Positions 21,701 through 30,960 of a DNA stretch of 64,000 nt are shown piece by piece; the stretch's first letter is position 1, and each line of letters begins with the position of its first letter. A model generated the notes under the pieces. It was given only the letters and a program-made list of their open reading frames with translations. It ran no database searches and had not been told where the DNA came from. The DNA is taken from positions 1 through 64,000 of the forward strand of contig CALSCO010001838.1 in the NCBI GenBank assembly GCA_943704415.1, in the 5' to 3' direction. Origin of the DNA: Parvularia atlantis. Taxonomy: Eukaryota; Opisthokonta; Rotosphaerida. The position numbers and the translations under genes were made by a program.

Positions 21701-22306
21701 GTACCTCACGACCGTATTCAAGTCGACGCTGGCCAACGTCCCGCACGACATTCGCAACCTGTTTTACATCGCCGCGGTCGAGCACTGGGCGACCGTGTTG
21801 TTGGTAGCGTGTACGCGAGCGGGGTGTGACGCGTGCTCACGCGGAACGCAGGGCCAGCTGCTCAACCCGGCCGTGAAGCACTTTAACCTGCAGTTTGTCG
21901 AGAACCTGAACACGGACGTGGTCTTCTCGATCGCCTACGTCAACGACCTGCCGCTGCCTGGGCTCGCCGACAACTTTAACGAGCTCACGCAGGCGCGCTG
22001 TGGCGTCTGCGGGCTGGCTGGGCTGACGGCGCGCGTGCGCAGACAATCCAGCTACTGCGCTCGCAGACGGTGGAAGAGTACCTGAATGAGCGCGTGCGCA
22101 AGCAAAAGTACGACCTGCTCAAGAAGGAGACCGTCGTCGTGCTGCTGGAAAAGTGCGGCGCGTGTGTGCAGCGCTCGCACGGGCGCTCACGTCGCTGGGT
22201 CAGGCTGCGAGAGCCTTCGTCGCTCTTCACGACCTTCTCGCCGGCCGAGAAGGCGCGGCAGAAGGCCATCGACATTGTCCTCCGTGCCCTCCGCTCACCC
22301 GCGTAA
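18723..22306 (+). CDS. EXOC6: Exocyst complex component Sec15 (EXOC6)
   Basis: The spliced product contains LDELLGPIVRALYETGQQ-like N-terminal helices, then VSRLFAAGRYFAALR, IPKMREAGREAVTRALQDW, IGRLAMVQYQQSQRRGQN, SLVPVYQCMHVFDVLGQR, FESYYADNRK, LDDFLADIVGFFVVEGIV, HYGFQIIKLVQLLSALGSH, LNLSQAVQVLINIAYLEDA and a tail ending ARQKAIDIVLRALRSPA. These follow the order of Sec15, the exocyst subunit that binds the Rab Sec4/Rab11 on secretory vesicles. Introns are numerous. Two are GC-AG: 20758-20800 (AAG|GCACGC…GCGCAG) and 21231-21284 (CAG|GCACGC…CGTGCAG), both giving the family sequence when removed. One intron, 20373-20655, is exceptionally long and holds a pentanucleotide satellite. Confidence 0.92.
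20474..20626. repeat. CACCG pentanucleotide satellite inside a Sec15 intron
   Basis: Some thirty units of CACCG with scattered variants (CAACG, CACTG, CATCA, CACCA) fill more than half of the intron at 20373-20655. The other introns here are 43-70 nt, so this repeat explains the exceptional length. On the plus strand of the pre-mRNA it is C-rich. Confidence 0.9.
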
Positions 22307-22361
22307 CGCTGTGCGGTGTGCGCGCGGCCGGTGTGGCTGTGAGGCTTATTACATTGCATGT

Positions 22362-22418
22362 CTGTACGGTGAGGGCTCTTCACACATCAGCTGTACAGTG
22401 AGGGCACTTCACACGTCC
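22362..22418. repeat. Near-perfect 29-bp tandem duplication with TGTAC cores
   Basis: CTGTACGGTGAGGGCTCTTC at 22362 is repeated as CTGTACAGTGAGGGCACTTC at 22391, each followed by ACAC and a short variable end. It sits between the convergent stop codons of Sec15 and the glycosyltransferase. TGTACG (22363-22368) and TGTACA (22392-22397) match the elements near 4437-4513. Confidence 0.8.
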
Positions 22419-22433
22419 AACGCCGGCGACGGG

Positions 22434-23847
22434 TCACAGGTCGGGGAGGTGGCGCGGGGCGAGGTCGTCAAAGGAGCGGCAGTGCGGGCCCACGTGCGGC
22501 AGGTAGCACGGGATGCTCGCAAACTTGCGCGCAAACAGCCGCGGCTCGGTGGCGTTGACTGACAGGTCCAGGCCCGCCAGTTCGGCCGCCTCGAGCGTGC
22601 ACGGGTGGTCGCCGTTGGTCGGGTGGAGGCAGCTGCAAGCGCACGACTTCAGCACACGAGCGCACCGACGCAACAGCGCACACCCGTCGGGGTTCCACTT
22701 GAGGAAGACGAGGTTGTGGTCACGCACGACGAGCTCGCGCGGCCGCGTGTCCTGGATGGCCAGCGTCTGGAAGTAAGACTCGTCCGGCACGACGTAGTAC
22801 TGGAAGAAGGCCTCCCACTGGCTCGCGCGCGAGAGCGTGTCGTTGAAGACGTAGTCGACAAAGCCGCGGTGCAGCGCGACCCACTGCGAGCCAAAGCCCA
22901 CGCCGTTGCCCTCGGGCGTGCCCTGGAGCTTGGCGCAGCGCGGCGTCCCGCGCTTGCACCGCGCGCCGACCTGGTGCACGCGGTAGCTGTACTGATGCAC
23001 GTGCGGGTAGCGTCCTGCGTGCGTGCGCGTTGGTCATGAGCGAGCAGCGTCAAGGGGGCGCACCGAGCGAGTGGATGAACGAGGCCGGGGCGCGGTCCTC
23101 CAGCACGCGCTCGATGTGCTCGCTCGGGACGAGCGGGAACATGTCGGCCGAGAGGTTGATCCAGTAGGCCCAGTCGTACTCGCGCACGCGGCGCATGCAC
23201 AGCAGCTGCACCTCGACGATCGAGTAGGCGGCCCAGCCCGTGCGCACGCGGTGCAGCACAAAGACGTTGCGGTGCACGGCCGCCTCGGGCAGCTCGGCCT
23301 GCAGCACGCGCGCGAAGAGATCGACCACGTCCGGCGGCACGTCCCGGTCAAAGTGCACGACGAACCAGTGGTGCGGCCGGTAGAGCGTGCGCAGGAGCAC
23401 CAGGGCCATGTCGAGCATGTCCAGGCGGTGCAACATCAGCCCGTACGCGATACGCCGCGCCGTCGGCGCCGCCGTCACCGGCCGGCCCGGTGCGCACCCG
23501 AGCCACGTCCAGCCGTGCAGCAGCCGGCAGAGCGGGCTTCGCGGCGTCAGCGTGAAGGTCAGTGTCGAGGTCGTCGTTGTCGACGTCGAGGTCGTCGAGG
23601 TCGTCGAGGTCGTCGAGGTCGTTGGAGGCCGAAGCAGCGCGACGAGGCACAACAGCAGCAGCGCCAGCAGCACGCACAGCCACACGAGCGACCGCATCCG
23701 CCGCCCACTGATCGCCGGCCGCGTCGCGCCCGCCGCGCCGCCCGCGCCGCCGGCACCGCCCGCCGTGGACGGCCACTGAAGACGCCGGCGTGACCACGTC
23801 GGCGCGGCCGCAGCAGCTGCTCCTGCGCCCACCACAGACGACGACAT
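22434..23847 (-). CDS. Family-14 glycosyltransferase (xylosyltransferase / core-2 branching type)
   Basis: A type II Golgi-type protein: a short cytosolic Gly/Ala/Arg-rich tail, the signal anchor SLVWLCVLLALLLLCLVALL, then a Thr/Ser stalk (TSTTSTTSTTSTSTTTTST). The catalytic domain has IAYGLMLHRLDMLDMALVLL, HHWFVVHFDRDVPPDV, YDWAYWINLSADMFPLVPSE, FGSQWVALHRGFVDYVFND and VVPDESYFQTLAIQD. The DES acid pair is the conserved end of the GT14 core. GT14 enzymes add xylose or GlcNAc to proteins or glycans. Two introns are removed: GTGCGCCCCC…CACGCAG, restoring SLGRYPHVHQ, and GTGTGCGCTG…TTGCAG, restoring PDGCLHPTNGDHPC. GTCACGGTG boxes lie upstream near 23989 and 24010. Confidence 0.88.
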
Positions 23848-23988
23848 CCGCCACTGCGCTCAAAGTGCGCACGCGCGCCGGGCGCGGCGGGTGGCGGGCG
23901 GCGGGGTGGGCGCGCGATGTGTGCGCGCGGTGCGAGGTGTCGATGACGTGCGCGTGACGAACGAGAAGGGAGGCGCATCGTCGGGGGG

Positions 23989-24018
23989 TCACGGTGGGAG
24001 TGACAGACGGTCACGGTG
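23989..24018. promoter_or_regulatory. GTCACGGTG direct repeat upstream of the glycosyltransferase
   Basis: GTCACGGTG occurs at 23989-23997 and 24010-24018 with GTGACAG between them. It lies about 140-170 bp upstream of the minus-strand ATG at 23847. This resembles the GTCAC/GTGAC boxes next to other start codons. Confidence 0.35.
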
Positions 24019-24019
24019 T

Positions 24020-24104
24020 GAGCACTCTGGCGTCTTGTACTCGGCCGGGTGGAAGTAGACCTCGGGCTTGGTGTGCGCCCACACGCAATTGTGAGGGCAA
24101 CTTG
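24020..24104 (-). pseudogene. Possible remnant of a plant-TZF-like CCCH zinc finger
   Basis: On the minus strand CPHNCVWAHTKPEVYFHPAE and YKTPEC resemble the link between the two fingers of TZF-type CCCH proteins (C-x3-H, then HPAxYxTxxC). I found no convincing upstream cysteine at the usual spacing and no second finger downstream. It may be one exon of a gene whose other exons I cannot join, or a relic. The rest of 23848-24556 shows only short frames; the part from 24300 on is less G+C-rich than its surroundings and I see nothing in it. Confidence 0.35.
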
Positions 24105-24556
24105 AAGAGGGCCGCGGCGCGCGGTAGCGGGAAGATGCGGATGAGGGCGGACGTCGTCGGCCCAACACCGGCAGTTCACGGCGCTTTCCTTGCCGAACCG
24201 CAGACCGACTTGGGTGTTGCGCATGCAGTGTGGTAGCGGCCGAGCTGCTGGTATCGGACAACTCGGACGAGCACCGAGTGTGGCCGGCCGCGGCGCGCCT
24301 CAGTTAGCCTGAGCACGTCTGCCACGTAGACGGCCGCGGCGGCGTCCGAGTCTGCGGAACCGTCTGCATGCCACATCCCGACACGGCAAGCGACCGCTGG
24401 TGCAGCACGTTTGAACTGAATCGTCTGAAGCGTGGCTTCCGAACTCATCCATGACCGCTGCTGGGCTCTTCTGCCAGTGCTCGAGCACTGGCACGCGCAC
24501 TTATCCACTGCTCCAAACAACAGAGAACACAAACTAAAAAATTACGCGTAATTCAG

Positions 24557-26860
24557 TTAGAAAAGCGTCACAACGTACGTCGCGAGACTGGCGGCGAACG
24601 TGAGCGTGTACGCGACAAGGTAGCTGAAAAAGAGGTTGTAGTAGCTGCGGTGCATCTGCACGCCCACAAAGCGCGGGCTGTCCTCGTAGTGCTCGAGCAG
24701 CATCGTCTGGTACTTGATGAGGCGCTGGAACTCGCGGACCTCGGCGCGCGACTCGGGCGTGACGTGCGCGGTGTGCCAGTCAAACGGCTCGGCATGCGCG
24801 ACGCTGCGGTGGACGAGTCCGTTGAGCAGCTTGAGCTGGAGCTGCGTGTTGTCGAGCATGCGCAGCATCTCGATCATGATCACGGAGACGGTCACGAGCG
24901 CGTAGATGGCGATGAACGCGAGCAGGACGGCGTTGGGCTGGAGCACGAGCACGATGAAGTTCTGCTCGCCTGCCTTGGTGATGCTGGTGATGAGGATGAC
25001 GAGGAAGATGAGCGAGCAGGCGATGCTGACGAGCACGAGGGCCGCAATCACGCCCGCGATGCTGTTGAGGTTGAAGTTGATCACGTAGAGGTAGTGGAAG
25101 CGCCGCGCCGCGATCCACGCCATAAGGAACTTGCGCGCCTTGACTAGATACTCGCCGATCTTTTGGGGCGACGTGGGCGGCGTCTGGAACGTGCGCTGCT
25201 CTTCGGTCACATGGTTGTTGAGCTGGTCGCGCGTCATGGTGCTGATGAAGCTGGCGTTGGCGTTGCCGGAGACGAGCCGGACGTGCACGCCGTCCGGGCC
25301 GCCAACACGCTGGTCCTGCATGCCCTGCAAGCGCTCGACGCGCCTGTGCGCGTTTTGGTCGAGCAGGTCCATCTGCGCATCATTTGACAGCAGGGTAGTG
25401 ACGAGCAGGCTGCTCAAGGCTGCGTCCACCACAGTGTCCTTGGACGGCGCGGGGCTGAAAAGATCTTTGACCATGCGTTCGACAAAGGGCACGCTGAAGC
25501 GGTACGTCGGCATGAGGAAGAGCGTCATGGCCATGAGCTGGTGGTAGCAGTGGAGAATAACCGAGGGCAGCACGACCAGGAGCAGGTGCAGCAGCGGCAT
25601 CTGCGTCAACACGAGCACGGTGACGTTGAGCAAGACCACGAGCCACATCAGCGACACCGACGCGTAGCCGCCAAAGTCCAGCGGATCAAAGCCCACGAGG
25701 TACCTGTTGCCGATGTCGCGGTAGTGCCACAGCTGAACGCCAATCGCGACAAACGCCAGGCCCACAAACGCCAGCGACGACAGCAGGCTCGTGAAGACAA
25801 AGCGCGCGCGATCACTCGGCTTCTGCAGGAGGCTGTGCGGCAGCATGTCGAGCGATAGCCAGTTGGCCGTCTCGATCATCACAGCCGACTGTAAGTTGTT
25901 CTCCGCCAGGGCGCGATACTGATCGACGAGGTGCTTCTTCGACTGGCTGCTCGGGATCACGGCGAGGCTGGCCGTGAACGCGAGCAGCGCGCCGGCGTAC
26001 ATGTAGAACGCGATGTTGGTCTGGTAGATGACGACGACGGCGCAGGTCGAGCATGTGGTGGTATTCGTGAGGAAAAATTGCGGCAGCTGCAGCGCGGCCG
26101 TGCTGCACTTGTCGTTGTTGATATTGCCGAGGTTGTACTCCGTGTAGTTCCACAGGTCACGCTGGCACTGCTCGATCGTTTGCGGTGCGATGATCATCAC
26201 GACCGACAGCAGCATGCCCGCGGCCAGCAGCGCGATGAGGTGCTGGCCCTTCTCCATCAGCCGCAGGAAGCGCACCAGACGGTGCATATCTGAGCCCGAC
26301 ACGCACACGGCAAACAGGGCGCGGCCGAGCTTCTGCACGAGGCGACGCAGCGGACTGGGCGCAGCGTTCTTGGCAAAGTCGCCGCTCGGCGTGCCCAGCA
26401 GCGAGGCCGTGTCCGAGTCGTCGGTCTTCTTGATGCGTGCGAGCTCGTCGGCCGGGCGCACGCAGCAGCGGTGCACGAAGATCGCGACGACGATGAGCAG
26501 CACGATGACGGCGCCGGGCGCGAGGTCGACCAGCGCGATCGCGTCCGACAGGTCTTTCGTGTTGTAGGGGAACTCGGCGTGGACGATCGCCGCGGCCACG
26601 CACGCGCTTGTGAACAGCAGCGTCGGCAGGAGCAGGAGCGGGCGCAAGACGAAACTCAGCATCGTCTTTCCGCGGACGTTTTCAAGCTGGCGGCCCATCT
26701 GGTCCGCGGGGCGGTCTGCATCTGAATCCGCGGCGGTGGCGGGCGCAGCCTCGTCATCGGCGACGCCAGCACCCGGCACGGCCTGGTAGCCGCCGCTCGT
26801 CTGGCGCGGCGCGAGCAGCGGGTAGCTCTCGCGGTGGTGGTTGTTGCCCCGGGCCGCCAT
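24557..26860 (-). CDS. Intronless multi-pass membrane protein of 767 residues, family unknown
   Basis: A single open frame from ATG 26860 (MAARGNNHHRESYPLLAPR) to the stop at 24557 with no intron, unlike most neighbours. The N-terminal 60 residues are polar. About ten hydrophobic helices follow, including FVLRPLLLLPTLLFTSACV, LIALLAAGMLLSVVMII, YMYAGALLAFTASLAVI, LLSSLAFVGLAFVAIGVQLW, LNSIAGVIAALVLVSIACSL and AYTLTFAASLATYVVTLF at the C-terminus. A loop between helices has NYTEYNLGNINNDKC and NTTTCSTC, with likely N-glycosylation sites and paired cysteines, so it should be lumenal. Codon use is a little less extreme than nearby genes. The frame stays open upstream to 28066, but that part is antisense to a real gene. 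TGTGACA lies just upstream of the ATG. Confidence 0.88.
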   Translation of the reverse strand: MAARGNNHHRESYPLLAPRQTSGGYQAVPGAGVADDEAAPATAADSDADRPADQMGRQLENVRGKTMLSFVLRPLLLLPTLLFTSACVAAAIVHAEFPYNTKDLSDAIALVDLAPGAVIVLLIVVAIFVHRCCVRPADELARIKKTDDSDTASLLGTPSGDFAKNAAPSPLRRLVQKLGRALFAVCVSGSDMHRLVRFLRLMEKGQHLIALLAAGMLLSVVMIIAPQTIEQCQRDLWNYTEYNLGNINNDKCSTAALQLPQFFLTNTTTCSTCAVVVIYQTNIAFYMYAGALLAFTASLAVIPSSQSKKHLVDQYRALAENNLQSAVMIETANWLSLDMLPHSLLQKPSDRARFVFTSLLSSLAFVGLAFVAIGVQLWHYRDIGNRYLVGFDPLDFGGYASVSLMWLVVLLNVTVLVLTQMPLLHLLLVVLPSVILHCYHQLMAMTLFLMPTYRFSVPFVERMVKDLFSPAPSKDTVVDAALSSLLVTTLLSNDAQMDLLDQNAHRRVERLQGMQDQRVGGPDGVHVRLVSGNANASFISTMTRDQLNNHVTEEQRTFQTPPTSPQKIGEYLVKARKFLMAWIAARRFHYLYVINFNLNSIAGVIAALVLVSIACSLIFLVILITSITKAGEQNFIVLVLQPNAVLLAFIAIYALVTVSVIMIEMLRMLDNTQLQLKLLNGLVHRSVAHAEPFDWHTAHVTPESRAEVREFQRLIKYQTMLLEHYEDSPRFVGVQMHRSYYNLFFSYLVAYTLTFAASLATYVVTLF

Positions 26861-27192
26861 GATGTGACAAGGCAGTCGAGGGGCACGGATTGCACAACCC
26901 ACTTTCCTCTCGCCCCCCACCTCAGTCTGCCGCGTCGTCGACCTCCCCCCGAGCTCGCACGATGGCCCTCTGAGCGAAGCCCCTCCGCGCACGACCCGCA
27001 CGACCCAGCCACCGCTCCGCAACCCGCCGCCGAGCATGGCCCCGCCGCGCAACAGCCGCACGAAGAACGACCGCACGAGCAGAGGTGACGTGGCGCGCAG
27101 CAGAAGAGGCGCCTGACGACTTGGTGCGCGCGCGCTGTCGTCGCCGTCGTGGTGCGCTTGCTGACGGGCGCACACCGCAGAGCGATAGAGAG

Positions 27193-27949
27193 ATGCACGC
27201 GACAACCAAGACGATACCGACGGTGACGACGAGGACGACGAGGGCGACGATGTACAGCAAGAACCACGACAACGACAACGACAACGACCTCGTGTACGGC
27301 GCCGGGGCGCCGCTCGAGCTGGCGCGGGACGCGGGCCTGTCGTACCTGGAGGACAGTGACTTTGACGTGCGTTCCCGTTTGCCCGCTGGCCTCTTTTTTT
27401 TTTTTCCTCACCGTGCGCGTCCGCCCGCAGTTTGCCGCGATGCTGAGCGTGCACGACGAGGACGAGCACGCGATGGACCCGGGAACGGTGCGCATCGAGG
27501 TGGACCTGCTGCCGATGCCCGTGCCGCGTGTGGACGAGGCCGACGCGGACGCCATGGTCGCGGTCGCGATGGACGACGCCGAGGACGGGTTCAGCAGCGA
27601 CGACGGTGTGTCGTCGGCCAGCTCGCGCGTGCCCACGCCTGCGCCGCGCGGTGCTGCCGGCAAGACGGGCGTGCGGCGGCGCGGCCGCTTCCCGGGCAAG
27701 AACGAGGCCGACTTCCGCACGCACGAGGAGTGGCTGCGATACCGCGACAAGCGCGACCGCAACAACATCGCGGCCAACCGCTCGCGCGAGGCCAAGCAGC
27801 GGCGCATCGAGACGGCACTGGTGCGTGCGGACGAGCTCGAGCGCGAGAACGCCGAGATGCGCGTGCGGGCGGCGCGGCTGGAGGACGAGATCAAGCACCT
27901 GCGGGTGCTCGTCGCCAAGATGTCGAAGAATCCCGCCGCTGAGCGGTGA
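27193..27949 (+). CDS. bZIP transcription factor (C/EBP-ATF-like)
   Basis: The basic region reads RYRDKRDRNNIAANRSREAK, containing the NxxAANxSR signature, followed by a leucine zipper (LVRADELERENAEMRVRAAR, LEDEIKHLRVLVAKM). The N-terminal half is acidic and Val/Asp-rich, as expected of an activation region. One intron, 27367-27430, has a GTGCGT donor and an unusually long T run before the acceptor; it joins SYLEDSDFD to FAAMLSVHDEDE. Starts at 27193 (MHATTK) and 27250 (MYSKNHDNDN) are both possible. bZIP proteins of this type bind CRE or CAAT-like sites; a perfect CRE palindrome is present near 7890. The stretch 26861-27192 upstream holds no gene I can support. Confidence 0.92.
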
Positions 27950-28058
27950 CTGTGCCGTGTGTGCCGTGTGTGCTGTGTGCTGCCTAGGTCGCTGCGCAAC
28001 AATACAACAAGTCAGCTCCGTGGTTGAAGCGCCCGTCGCCGCTCGAGCTGTGCTCGTG

Positions 28059-28621
28059 TTAGGCAAGCATCAACAATGCACCACCGACGCTCACCTCGGC
28101 GACGGTGGCCGGCCCGCGCGAGACGCTGATCTTGAGCTCGTAGACCTCGCGCACCTGCCCGCCGGCGCCCGTGCCGCCACCGCTGCTGCTGCTGCTGCTG
28201 CTGCTGCCGAGCGTGATGGTTCGCGTGCGCACCTCTGCGCTCTGTCTGTGAGTGGCACAACGACGACAGCGACACGGGCCCGCACCGTGCACGCGCCCGC
28301 GGCCCGTGTCGGCGATGATCGTGACGAGCGAGACGCACATGGGCATCTCTGCGCGAGCGCGAAGGGGGGCATGAGCGGAGAGGCACGCACGTGCGCAGTC
28401 CGGGCACCGTCGCTGTACGCCTTGATGGTGACGAGCGCGTGCTCGGTCAGGGCCAGCTCGAGCCGCCGCACGGCGCCCTCGAGGTCGTCGCGCGCGTCCA
28501 GCACAATGCTCGCGCTCGCGCTGCTCGTGGTGGTCGCAGCGGGCGATGCCGCACCCGCGCGCGCAGGGAACACGAGCGTCTCGGACAGCACAACCTCGTC
28601 CGATGCGCGGGTCCCGCTCAT
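28059..28621 (-). CDS. Small Alba-like protein
   Basis: Three exons give MSGTRASDEVVLSETLVFPA, LDARDDLEGAVRRLELALTE, HALVTIKAYSDEMPMCVSLV, TIIADTGRG, EVRTRTITLG, a Ser/Gly linker (GCAGCAGCAG-type repeat) and QVREVYELKISVSRGPATVA. The pattern of strand, helix (positioned like the Alba ISKAV segment), strand, loop and final strand resembles the Alba/Rpp20/Rpp25 superfamily of RNA- or DNA-binding proteins. Sequence identity is weak, so this is a suggestion only. Introns use GTGCCC and GTGCAC donors. The start codon lies 5 bp from that of the divergent D2HGDH gene, so the two promoters must overlap coding sequence. Confidence 0.55.
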
Positions 28622-28626
28622 TCGCA

Positions 28627-30471
28627 ATGCGGCGCGTCGTGCCGCTCACGGCGCAGCGCCACGCGGCGCGCTTCCGCCGCGACGCCGGCTTTGCGACGGT
28701 GCCGCCGGCCCCCCCACCACCACCACCACGCTCGCGATCGCGGTCAGCTGACGGCCGAGGCAGGTCGACGAGGGCGATTTGCGCGTGTTCCGGCAGATCC
28801 TCGGCGGCGTGCCTGGCGCGGTCGAGACTGACGCGGACGCGCTCGAGGCGCACAGCACCGACTGGATGCGCCACTTCCGCGGGGCCGCGCCCGTCGTGCT
28901 GCGGCCGGCCAGCACGGTCGAGGCTGCGGCGGTGCTGCGGCACTGCCACGCGCGGCGCATCGCCGTCGTGCCGCAGGGCGGCAACACGGGGCTCGTCGGC
29001 GGGAGCGTGCCGATCTTCGACGAGGTCGTGCTGAGCACGGCGCGCATGAACGCGGTCGAGCGCTTCGACGCCGTGTCGGGCGTGGTCGTGTGCCAGGCCG
29101 GATGCGTGCTGCAGGCGTTGGACGAGTATGTCGCGAAGCACGGGTACATGATGCCGCTCGACCTCGGCGCCAAGGGCAGCTGTCAGATCGGCGGCAACCT
29201 CGCGACCAACGCGGGCGGGCTGCGCCTGCTGCGCTATGGCTCGCTGCGCGCCAACGTGCTCGGCATCGAGGCCGTGCTGGCCGACGGCACGGTGCTCGAC
29301 AACCTCGCCACGCTGCGCAAGGACAACACGGGTGCGCCGCGCTCGCCCCTGTTCACGCGACGTGCTGACGGCCCCCGCGAAAGGCTACGACCTCAAGCAG
29401 CTCTTCATCGGCTCCGAGGGCTCGCTGGGCCTGATCACGCGCGTCGCCATCCTCACGCCGCAGCGGCCCAAGGCCGTGCACGTCGCCTTCCTCGCGTGCG
29501 ACTCGTTCGAGCACGTTGTGCGCCTGTTCACCCGCGCCAAGCGCGACCTCGGCGAGATCCTCTCCGGTGCGTGCGCCTGTGCGTTCGCCGCACACACCGC
29601 TGAGCTGTGCCATAGCCTTCGAGATGATGGACGAGGCGTCGTGGCAGCACGGCGAGCGGCACCTCCAGCGGCCCGGCCCGCTCGCGCGCCCGCACCCGTT
29701 CTACGTGATCGTCGAGACGAGCGGCTCCGTGGCCGAGCACGACCGCGCCGTGCGTCTGCCGTCGCATGCAGCCGTGGTGCGCTGACCTACCTAACACGCA
29801 GAAGCTCGAGCACTTCCTGGCCAACGCGACTGCTGACGAGCTGACGGCCGACGGCGTCGTGGGCCAGAGCGCTGCGCAGGTGCCTGCCACGCCCGGCGCA
29901 CGTTGCACTCTTGCTGAGCCAAGGGCGCAGAACGCGCACATCTGGGGCGTGCGGGAGGCGATCCCGTCGGGCGTGATGCAGGCCGGCTTTTGGCTCATGT
30001 ACGACGTGACCCTGCCGCTCGAGCGCTACTACGCCATGGTCGAGCGCGTGCGAGAGCGCGTGCGGGCCGCCGGGCTGCGCGCTGACGTCTTTGGCTTCGG
30101 GCACCTGGGCGACGGCACGTTGTAGTGCCGCGCGCAGATGGGTTGTGCTGACCGCGCAGCGCGCAGGCAACCTGCACCTGAACCTGGTTGTGCCGTCGTT
30201 CGACGCGCAGCTGCAGGACGAGGTCGAGCCGTTTGTGTACGACCTTGTCGGTGCGCGCAGACCGGAAAGGGGCGGGCGCGGCGGCGCTGACGGACCGGAC
30301 GCAGCCGAGTGGCGCGGGTCGATGTCGGCCGAGCACGGCCTGGGCGTGACCAAGAGCGCGCACCTGCCGCGGGCCAAGGACGCGGCGACGGTCGGGCGCA
30401 TGCGCCAGCTCAAGGCCCTGTTTGACCCGCGCGGCATCCTCAACCCGTACAAGTACCTGCCCCCTGTGTAG
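28627..30471 (+). CDS. D2HGDH: Mitochondrial D-2-hydroxyglutarate dehydrogenase
   Basis: The product starts [20 protein letters not shown], a mitochondrial presequence, and intron 28699-28763 joins FAT to [13 protein letters not shown]. The FAD-binding PCMH domain has [40 protein letters not shown] and [18 protein letters not shown]. The C-terminal oxidase domain has [38 protein letters not shown] and [15 protein letters not shown]. The enzyme oxidises D-2-hydroxyglutarate to 2-oxoglutarate and passes electrons to ETF. The intron at 30115-30166 lies exactly between GHLGDG and NLHLN. It begins GCACGT, contains an in-frame TAG if retained, and is therefore a well-supported GC-AG intron. Other introns are GT-AG. 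Confidence 0.95.
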
Positions 30472-30481
30472 CCCGCCGCCC

Positions 30482-30892
30482 TCATGCCGTCTGCGCACGC
30501 ACAATGCCACACGTGAGCGCGACCGACGACGATGCGGGACGTGCACTGCACACGCGCACCCCACGCCCTTCGCCGTCGGCCACGCCGCTGCTGGCGCGTC
30601 GCTGTGCGCGCTGCCGCTGTGCCGTGAGCACGCCGATGCAAAGGGGCGCGGCCGTGCGGCGGCGCACCAGCTCCTCCAGCCGGCGCTCGAGATCGGCGAG
30701 GCGCCGCTCCTGCGCATCGCGCGCGCGTCAGGACGGGCGAGCGGCGCGGTGCATCGGCGCATCGGCCCATCGGCGCGCCTTGCTGTCGAGCTCGTAGCTC
30801 TGCACCACGCGGAAGCCGAGCAGCGCCCCGGCAAGCGTCGCGAGCGAGATGAGCGTGTTGAGCGCGAACGTGGACGGCGGCTTGCTAGTCAT
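30482..30892 (-). CDS. Small membrane protein with coiled-coil tail
   Basis: The first exon reads MTSKPPSTFALNTLISLATL and AGALLGFRVVQSYELDSK, one membrane helix. A GC-AG intron at 30710-30778 (AAG|GCGCGC…CCTGACGC…GCGCAG) joins it to ERRLADLERRLEELVRRR, an amphipathic coiled coil. Reading through the intron would instead run into a stop. The far C-terminus (after TAAPLCIG) may include another intron. The gene ends 10 bp from the stop of D2HGDH on the other strand. No family was recognised. Confidence 0.55.
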
Positions 30893-30960
30893 TTTCAAAT
30901 GATCGCACGACGGCAGGCAGCGTACACCAGCAGTCCCAGCCCAGCCCAGCCCAGCCCTCA

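Noticed and set aside
23568-23625. TCGTCGAGG repeat as a possible regulatory array
   Set aside because: It encodes the Thr/Ser stalk of the glycosyltransferase in frame.
26861-28066. Minus-strand frame extending the multi-pass protein to over 1100 residues
   Set aside because: It is antisense to the bZIP gene and has no family similarity; the extreme G+C bias leaves antisense frames open.
28622-29141. Long Arg/Ala-rich minus-strand frame upstream of the Alba-like gene
   Set aside because: It is the mirror of D2HGDH coding exons, whose family match is unambiguous.
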